Shown one piece after another: positions 9,480 through 14,717 of a stretch of DNA of 14,717 bases; within the stretch, counting starts at the first letter, position 1, and every line of letters starts with the position of its first letter. The translations under genes and the position numbers were made by a program. The stretch is from Geosiphon pyriformis (taxonomy: Eukaryota; Glomeromycota; Glomeromycetes; Archaeosporales; Geosiphonaceae), in assembly GCA_016748015.1 (NCBI GenBank), contig JAAOMT010000786.1, forward strand, positions 371,121 through 385,837, given 5' to 3'. Under the pieces are notes generated by a model that saw nothing but the letters and a program-made list of their open reading frames with translations, was not told where the DNA came from and searched no databases.

Positions 9480-10455
9480 AAATGTCATTAATTCAAAAAA
9501 ACTCACTAGCAACATTGAGAATATGTTGAGTAGCAGTCTGACTGCTGCCAACCCAAATTGTGTCATTTACAAAAGCCCCAGCAGCAAAAAATGATGAAAG
9601 CCCAGCTTAAGATTCAGCATGACCGCCTTTGGAGATAAAATAAGAAATGAGTCTATATCTGCACACACTCTCCTGACATTTGACTTCACATAAAAGAGGA
9701 TCATAAAATATATACCATAGGAGGGGAGAAAAGATTTTGCCTTGATCCAAACCATCATGCACCCAATAACCTCTTGTCAGCCCAAAATCTATCATAACCC
9801 AATTGGTGCAATTTTGATAAATGCCATTGAAAAACCAGATGAACTTGCTACACATTTTAATCCAAACTAAACATTTCTCAAGGTGCACCCAGCCAACTGA
9901 GTTATACGCCTTCTGCATGTTCTGTAAAACAAACCAGAGTTTATGGTTCTTTTCTAGAGTGTCTTCAACAATGGAACCAATCGCAAAAATGAGAGACTGG
10001 GTAGTTATATCTTTCAAAACCAAGAAATTGTTATCACGAAGAATGCCATATGTGCTATATGCCAAGGAGATTCTATCAGAGAGAATCTTAAAAAGAATCT
10101 TACAAGCTGTTTTGATTAATGCAATAGGACAAATATTCGTCAGTACATCTTCCCACTCATATGGTTTAAAAATCATCAAGACTCAAGCCTCTTTTCAAGA
10201 ACTAGACACCAATTCACATAACAAACACGAATTTAAGAGAACTAAGAGCATATCTAAAACAGATCTATCACAATGTTTCCAAAGTTTATTTGAAATACCA
10301 GAAAAACCAGCAGCTTTGTTATCAGGCAGACCAGAAACCATTCTGAACAACTCATCAAAACCAATCGAACACATCATGCCAGAAAAAGCCTCATCAAAAA
10401 CATACTCCAAAGGCTGATATTGACGACACCAATCACCAGAGATATTAGTGACCAC
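9480..10455 (-). other. Reverse transcriptase domain of ORF2 (A)
   Basis: The RT blocks follow in order: LPDNKAAGFSGISNKLWKHC, then IFKPYEWEDVLTNICPIAL and IKTACKILFKILSDRI, motif A (VLQNMQKAYNSVGW), motif B (DGLDQGKIFSPLLW) and motif C (AFVNDTIWVGSS). The first catalytic Asp of motif A is Asn (AAC at 9921-9919). The first Asp of the motif C Asp-Asp pair is also Asn (AAT at 9567-9565). Stops at 10197 and 10185 lie at expected Trp codons (relatives read PWKEAW, from memory). The order of motifs is diagnostic of LINE RT, and the Asp losses mean a dead polymerase. Confidence 0.93.
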
Positions 10456-11082
10456 TTAATGTAACCATGTCTAATCTGCCATAATCTCGTCTACCTTAGA
10501 CTTCACAGAATTAGATTCCAAAATCAGCTCATCACCTACCACTAAGTGGTCCAAAACCACTTTGTGGAAAGGATGCTCTAGGACACTTCGAATAGTATAA
10601 CCTTTGTTCAACTCAAAGCTTTCCATTCTTTTGTCAATTGCTGACCTAATATAAGACTCTCTAGCACACTCCAATTCTGACAACTTAGATAAATGGTAAG
10701 ATTTCCTAATCCTGGCTAAAGCTGACCAAATGGTATCAAAATAGAAACCTGAAAGAAAAAGAGACTTAACAACAAAGACATTAGCAGAATCAAAACTGCT
10801 CCACAAATCAAGCAAGGAAACAAACTTTTCATGAGAAACCAGATACAAAGTCTTGACAATTTTTGACACCAAAAGTTCTAAATTATGAAACCTGGAAGAT
10901 GCTTTATTAAAGACACTGTTATAGTCCTTGAACCACTTCTTTCTGAAAACACTCTCAGCTGACAAACACATAACCTGACGAAGAGCATTCCACATTGAAT
11001 CCAAATTCGAACTATTCACAGCAGCACAAAACTTATCATAAAACATGGCAGCATTTGCCACTATATTCTCTTTGAACTTGAT

Positions 11083-11877
11083 TCATTTATTATCATTAGC
11101 ATTCTTGAAATTGTATTTCCAATGATCTTTATTTGCCTGTTTGTGCAACGAGTTCAACTGCACATCCAGTAGACCACCAAGACCCACAGAGACAGAAACA
11201 GCATTATAATCAGTATCAAAGTATTCATCAACAGAAACCACATTATGATCCACTATTGCATTGACCAAATTAGATGAGACAAATAGATAATCAATAGTTT
11301 TGGCAGCACCCCGAAAATTGCTTCATGTCACTAATTTTGCAAATAAGCTCCTACTCAAAGAATTGATCAAATCCATATCAAAACATTTTTTGAAGTTAGC
11401 ACTCTTGTGAGAACCATTTTCATTAAAATCACCATCCAAGATAATAAAAAAAGACTCATTCACAGTTTTAGCAATCATGGAATTAATATCACTCATCTGA
11501 AAAGAACATATTGCCAGAGAAGCCTCAGCATAAAGTTCTAGAATCAACACAGAAAGTTTATTTTTGAAAAGTAACCTGATAGAAATAAGCCAGCCAGGAA
11601 CATCCACAACCTTGTACACATGCTGAGCCAAAGAATTGTCCATAATTATCACCACACCAGAACCCAAATGGCCAGCATCCAAACCTGAAGTGAAAACCTG
11701 GACACCATCAAACTTGTTCATGATCCATAGGCGAACCTTACTTTTTAGCTTAGTTTCAGTAACAATCGAAATCAAATTGTCCATGATTTTATGCCAATGA
11801 ACAATGTCATCCTGTTTTGCAGGATTGTTCATGCCTTGAATATTATACATAGCCACCTTCCAAATGATGTCAGTCAT
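11083..11877 (-). other. APE-type endonuclease domain of ORF2 (A)
   Basis: This domain nicks target DNA to prime reverse transcription. Its key blocks appear in order: the N-terminal Asn block (MYNIQGM), the metal-binding Glu block (IVTETKLK), the GDFN-type block (ILDGDFNENG), IDYLFVS just after the stop at 11325, and the terminal block. In that last block the catalytic His expected in the S/T-D-H motif is Tyr (DTDYNAVSVSVGLGG; codon TAT at 11208-11206), which one C-to-T change explains. A TGA at 11325-11323 interrupts the domain where relatives carry Trp. Both defects would abolish activity. Confidence 0.9.
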
Positions 11878-13777
11878 TGAAAGAGAAGTGTTCCAGAACC
11901 CAAACCAGCATTTTTTAATCTGGCCAAAAAGCCCATAACAGTTTTAGATAAATTAACCAGAGTATCCTCCAACTTAGAAACTACTGACAAGTCATAAACC
12001 ACCATCTTAACAATAGTTCTACTACCAGCAGCTGCACCCAAACCCTCACTCATCACTGTATCTACCCTTTGATTCTGCAATGAAGGGGTCATCAACAGCT
12101 GACATCCAAAACCATGCTGGGAAACCATTGGCCTGAGTGCATCCAACTTCTTGGCCAGCTTATCAACTTGCTCAGTGAGGCTGGCGAGACTGCACTCGAG
12201 AGCGGCAAACCTATAATTTATATCCAAAGAAAACTGAGAGGGGGTACAATGGCCAACTGCGAATCATTACCAGAAAAAAGTGACAAAACCACATGAGAAC
12301 TGAAACCACCAGCAACTTGAACCCAAGTTTTACCAGTGAAAAACACAGGACGGGAAATAGGAGCCAACTTTTTCTTATAAATACCAGCCAGATAAACCCA
12401 ATCCTGTTCAAAAAATACTTGATTTCCATGGACACCAGAATTTCCACCCAAAAGACAGTTGATTATAATATGACCAAATTGTTTGCACTGTGTACAACTG
12501 GCCAAAGAAAGACCAATTCACTACAAACTCACATCCTTGAAAATAGGAACAGTACCAATAGCAGCCAACTTGGATGCCTCATTCTTAAAACAAATGATTA
12601 CACACTTATTACAAACATATGAGTTTGGATTGCAGCTAATAAAACATGTTCTCCCACCATAAGTCTTTACTAATTCAGAAAGATCATGTGCAGTGGTACC
12701 AACTAGAAGAGTGTACAACAAAGCACAATGACGGTCTCTTGAAATCCATAGCTTCTTGTCATTAATGGCCAAAGCCATGCGCACAGAATCCTTTCCCACG
12801 AGAACCAACCATTTAGAAGCAACCAAACAGGCAGTTTTAGTTGACTTAAATTCCACCAAAGTCTTTTGCCAAAGCCCAATCAACTGCATTTTGATAGATT
12901 TAATTTTGCCGAATTTGGAGAACACTGTCTTAATCACTGATTTGGGAAGATCTACTGGGATCTCCTTGATAATTATTTCCTAATCTGAACGGCTGTTGAT
13001 TTTTTTGAGATCATCATTCACAATTATTTTTTTATTGATCGCCATTTTTTTGGCCTTATTTAAACTAGATTCACTTGTGAAAGTTGACTGAATAACACCA
13101 GAAAATTTTGAAGGAGTTGAGGCTTTCCCAAAACCATTAATTCTGTAAAAAATTTTCTTAATTGAAATCAACTTATCACTATTAGTCTTTCCAGACATAT
13201 TTGACAACTTTACATCCAAGGTGAACAATTTAACTGGTTCAAAGGTGCGACATTTCAAAACACATGAAATCACAGGTGGCAGCCAATTGAATCCAGCAAA
13301 TTTAGCTCCAGGAAGCACCAACTCAGTATTATCATTACTCATGCCTGCGAAAGAAATTGCCTTTGGCGGCTGTTCTAAAACGAAGGTTCTTGGTTATGTT
13401 TTTCTCGAAGTCACATTATCTTCCATTTCATCAGTCTTAGAAGCATTGGGATTCATGTAATTTGTCTTCTCAGCAACCGCATTTTCCAAATTCTTGGCAT
13501 TTGACACTTTACTAATATTTACTTTCTTACTATTCATTTCACTTCCCCAAGATCTCTGCAGCCCAACACTATTACTATGTAGCATACTTATTGAAATCAG
13601 ACTGTTCGACAAGTCCATAATGCTACCAAAGACACTAGGCAACTTCATTTTTTTGTATGAAGGATCACACAAGTATACACTCTCAATATGTGCTTTAATT
13701 TTTTTACTGCCAGACCAGGACCCCAACCCAGCCAAACTCAAACTCAAAGTGCCAGCAGAAGAGCCCACTGGATCCAT
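11874..13777 (-). pseudogene. LINE A ORF1 (gag-like RNA-binding protein), broken
   Basis: ORF1 would encode the nucleic-acid-binding protein that packages the element RNA. The first ATG is at 13777-13775 (MDPVGSSAG...). The frame then runs on through an in-frame TAA (13396-13394), a TAG (12982-12980) and adjacent TAG and TGA (12523-12518). A frameshift follows near 12218-12240, and the end is a TGA at 11876-11874. An RRM-like region starts just after the TAG near 12980 (EIIIKEI, then SKFGKIKSIKMQLIGLWQK and TLVEF). A perfect CX2CX4HX4C zinc knuckle (CTQCKQFGHIIINC) lies at 12496-12455. The last ~115 codons are hydrophilic with heptad-like Leu spacing (SLTEQVDKLAKKLDAL) and could form a coiled coil. 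RRM plus CCHC is the usual make-up of ORF1 proteins in I-like LINEs. The stop pair at 12523 sits where relatives have Gln-Trp (from memory), consistent with CAG to TAG and TGG to TGA. Confidence 0.92.
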
Positions 13778-13895
13778 AGACACAAATAAAGGTATGTTTG
13801 AAGAAATAACAAAAGGGACAAAGGGAAAAAAGAGTAAGAAAGGCTATCTCTTTGACAATTTCAAGCTTTCATTGTGATCAGAGGATCAATGAAAA
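13778..13895 (-). other. 5' UTR of LINE A
   Basis: These ~118 bases separate the 5' end defined by the target duplication from the first ATG of ORF1. An in-frame TAG lies upstream of that ATG, at about 13836-13840. The first bases contain an imperfect inverted repeat (TGATC-AGAG-GATCA on the plus strand, 13875-13888). LINEs of this type carry an internal promoter near the 5' end, but no specific promoter motif can be named here. Confidence 0.5.
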
Positions 13896-13907
13896 AAAGA
13901 GTTTTTT
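13896..13907. repeat. Target site duplication of LINE A, 5' side
   Basis: The 12 bases AAAGAGTTTTTT lie just outside the 5' end of element A. The same 12 bases sit directly after its 3' tail at 7283-7294. The pair marks the insertion made by target-primed reverse transcription. The match includes a GAG core, so it is not just an A/T run, although the AT-rich setting makes a chance match less improbable than usual. Confidence 0.75.
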
Positions 13908-14717
13908 AAAATAATATTAACTTTAGAGTTTTAAATTATATAAAAAAAAGATAATATATAATTTTACTTAAAAAGTTTTAATTTTAATATTTATTTAATT
14001 ATTATATTTTATTTATAGTATATACTTTTTAAAATAAAACTAAATTAAAATCTATAATTAATAATAAATTGTAAAATTACATTAAAAAAATAAATAATAT
14101 TATAAATTTTGTAATTAATAATTAAATTTTTTAATTTTTTATTAATAATAAAAAAATTTAGAATTATTATAAAATTTTTATTAAAAATTAAAATAAAAAA
14201 CAAAAATTCAACAAAACTTTGTAAAATTTAATTTAATTTAATTTAAAAATAAATTATAATATATTAATATTTTATATAATTAACAAAATTTTTATTAATA
14301 TTGAATTTAGTTTTAAGTTAATTAAAATAAAAATAAAAATTTTAAAAGTTTTTAAAATACAATTTTTTAAATTTAATAAATAAATAAAATTTTATAAATA
14401 CTAGTTTAAAATTATTTTGTATTATTTATTTATTTTTTATAAATTATTTATTTTTAAAAAATTATATAATATAAAAAAATATTGTTTTAAATAATACAAA
14501 AATAATATTAATACTGTTTTTTTTTTATTATAAAAACCAAATTAAAGAATAATATTAAATTTAAAAAAAAATTATATATATAAGTTTAGATATTACAATT
14601 ATTTTTTAATCTGAATAAATATTTATATAATTAAAATTAATATTAATAATTATAATATTTTTTTAATTAAAAATCTTATTATAATTAAGCTTAATTTAAA
14701 AATAAATAATAATTTAA
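13908..14717. other. Extremely AT-rich region without genes
   Basis: About 800 bases of nearly pure A and T, with G and C only sporadic, beginning immediately after the target duplication of LINE A. All frames are closed by stops within short distances. I find no match by eye to LINE A, LINE B or the R repeat. It is either intergenic DNA or transposon sequence decayed beyond recognition. Confidence 0.7.

Larger units (their letters stand above)
7428..11877 (-). pseudogene. LINE A ORF2 polyprotein (endonuclease-RT-RNase H), broken
   Basis: ORF2 starts at ATG 11877-11875 (MTDIIWKVAMYNIQG), overlapping the ORF1 stop by four bases, and ends at TAG 7430-7428. One frame holds from 11877 to about 8780 through in-frame stops at 11325-11323, 11085-11083, 10473-10471, 10458-10456, 10197-10195, 10185-10183, 9609-9607, 9495-9493 and 9162-9160. 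Near 8780 the frame shifts, with loss of roughly 80 codons expected between the RT thumb and RNase H. Further shifts lie near 8430 and in the A/T run near 7950. More stops follow at 8347-8345, 8095-8093, 8080-8078, 7969-7967, 7832-7830 and 7715-7713. A C-terminal CX2CX7HX3C motif (CLYCGELEVSYHVFFC, 7931-7884) is kept. The last ~70 codons (7649-7428) are open but seem to lack about 15 residues after AFRNE compared with relatives recalled from memory. Identity as LINE ORF2 is certain; deletion sizes are estimates from memory. Confidence 0.95.
7295..13895 (-). mobile_element. LINE (non-LTR retrotransposon) copy A, nearly full length, inactive
   Basis: This is a 6.6 kb non-LTR retrotransposon read on the minus strand. 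In order it has a short 5' UTR, ORF1 (RNA-binding), ORF2 (endonuclease, reverse transcriptase, RNase H), a 3' UTR of about 110 bases and a (TAA)n tail. Both ends are fixed by a 12 bp direct repeat, AAAGAGTTTTTT, immediately outside the tail (7283-7294) and outside the 5' end (13896-13907). An APE-type endonuclease, RNase H, a CCHC ORF1 and a TAA-repeat tail together point to the I-like group of LINEs (family knowledge). The element is visibly richer in G and C than both flanks, so it arrived later than the surrounding decay or has decayed less. Stops, frameshifts and catalytic substitutions show it cannot move by itself. Resemblance to Glomeromycotina LINE proteins is from memory; clade placement needs a phylogeny. 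Confidence 0.95.

Noticed and set aside
9821-10417. Plus-strand ORF of 198 codons.
   Set aside because: It lies antisense to the RT domain of LINE A ORF2, whose motifs are clear on the minus strand; the plus-strand product has no recognisable domain.
11083-11325. TGA read as Trp (alternative genetic code, e.g. mitochondrial or Mollicutes-like endobacterial DNA).
   Set aside because: Many stops sit at expected Trp codons, but TAA and TAG stops, frameshifts and lost catalytic residues also occur, and TGG is used for Trp throughout. Decay explains all of it.
13494-13877. Plus-strand ORF of 127 codons with hydrophobic stretches.
   Set aside because: Antisense to the start of LINE A ORF1; hydrophobicity comes from reading Lys/Glu/Asn-rich codons on the wrong strand.

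Overview
The window is fungal nuclear DNA made almost entirely of dead retrotransposons in a very AT-rich background. No host gene, tRNA, rRNA or bacterial-type operon is visible. The reading frames closely resemble, from memory, the LINE-type ORF1 and ORF2 proteins that are very abundant in arbuscular mycorrhizal fungi (Glomeromycotina, e.g. Rhizophagus and Gigaspora). That assignment rests on protein resemblance and base composition; no search was run.

Layout, with every element reading on the minus strand. (1) About 1-5406: an old LINE copy ('B'), cut off at its 3' end by the left window edge. It is so AT-enriched that almost no ORF survives, yet it can be followed colinearly against the better-preserved copy to its right, at a nearly constant offset of about 9,150-9,160 bases through ORF2. 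Its ORF1 is split by an inserted repeat, R1 (3612-4410), flanked by a diverged target duplication. (2) 5407-6875: a second, longer copy of the same repeat (R2), containing a ~39 bp tandem repeat and a stop-riddled coding-like frame that I do not recognise. (3) 6884-7093: a fragment of the ORF1 N-terminus of a third LINE subfamily ('C'). (4) 7295-13895: a nearly full-length LINE ('A'), with a 12 bp target site duplication (7283-7294 and 13896-13907), a (TAA)n 3' tail, ORF1 (RRM-like region plus CCHC zinc knuckle) and ORF2 (APE endonuclease, reverse transcriptase, RNase H, C-terminal CCHC). (5) 13908-14717: extremely AT-rich sequence with no gene.

In element A the two ORFs meet in a 4-base ATGA overlap, which suggests ORF2 was made by termination-reinitiation after ORF1. 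ORF1 would coat the RNA. ORF2 would nick the target, reverse-transcribe the RNA and carry RNase H. The copy is dead: it has many in-frame stops, most at positions expected to be Trp, Arg or Gln, plus three frameshifts, two deletions, and Asp-to-Asn or His-to-Tyr changes at catalytic positions of all three enzyme domains. Nearly all changes are C-to-T or G-to-A, and the same bias, much further advanced, explains the state of copy B.

I see no convincing new cellular system. The items most worth following up are the ORF1/ORF2 overlap, the unclassified R repeat family, the C-to-T decay pattern, and the nesting of at least three LINE subfamilies in one orientation.
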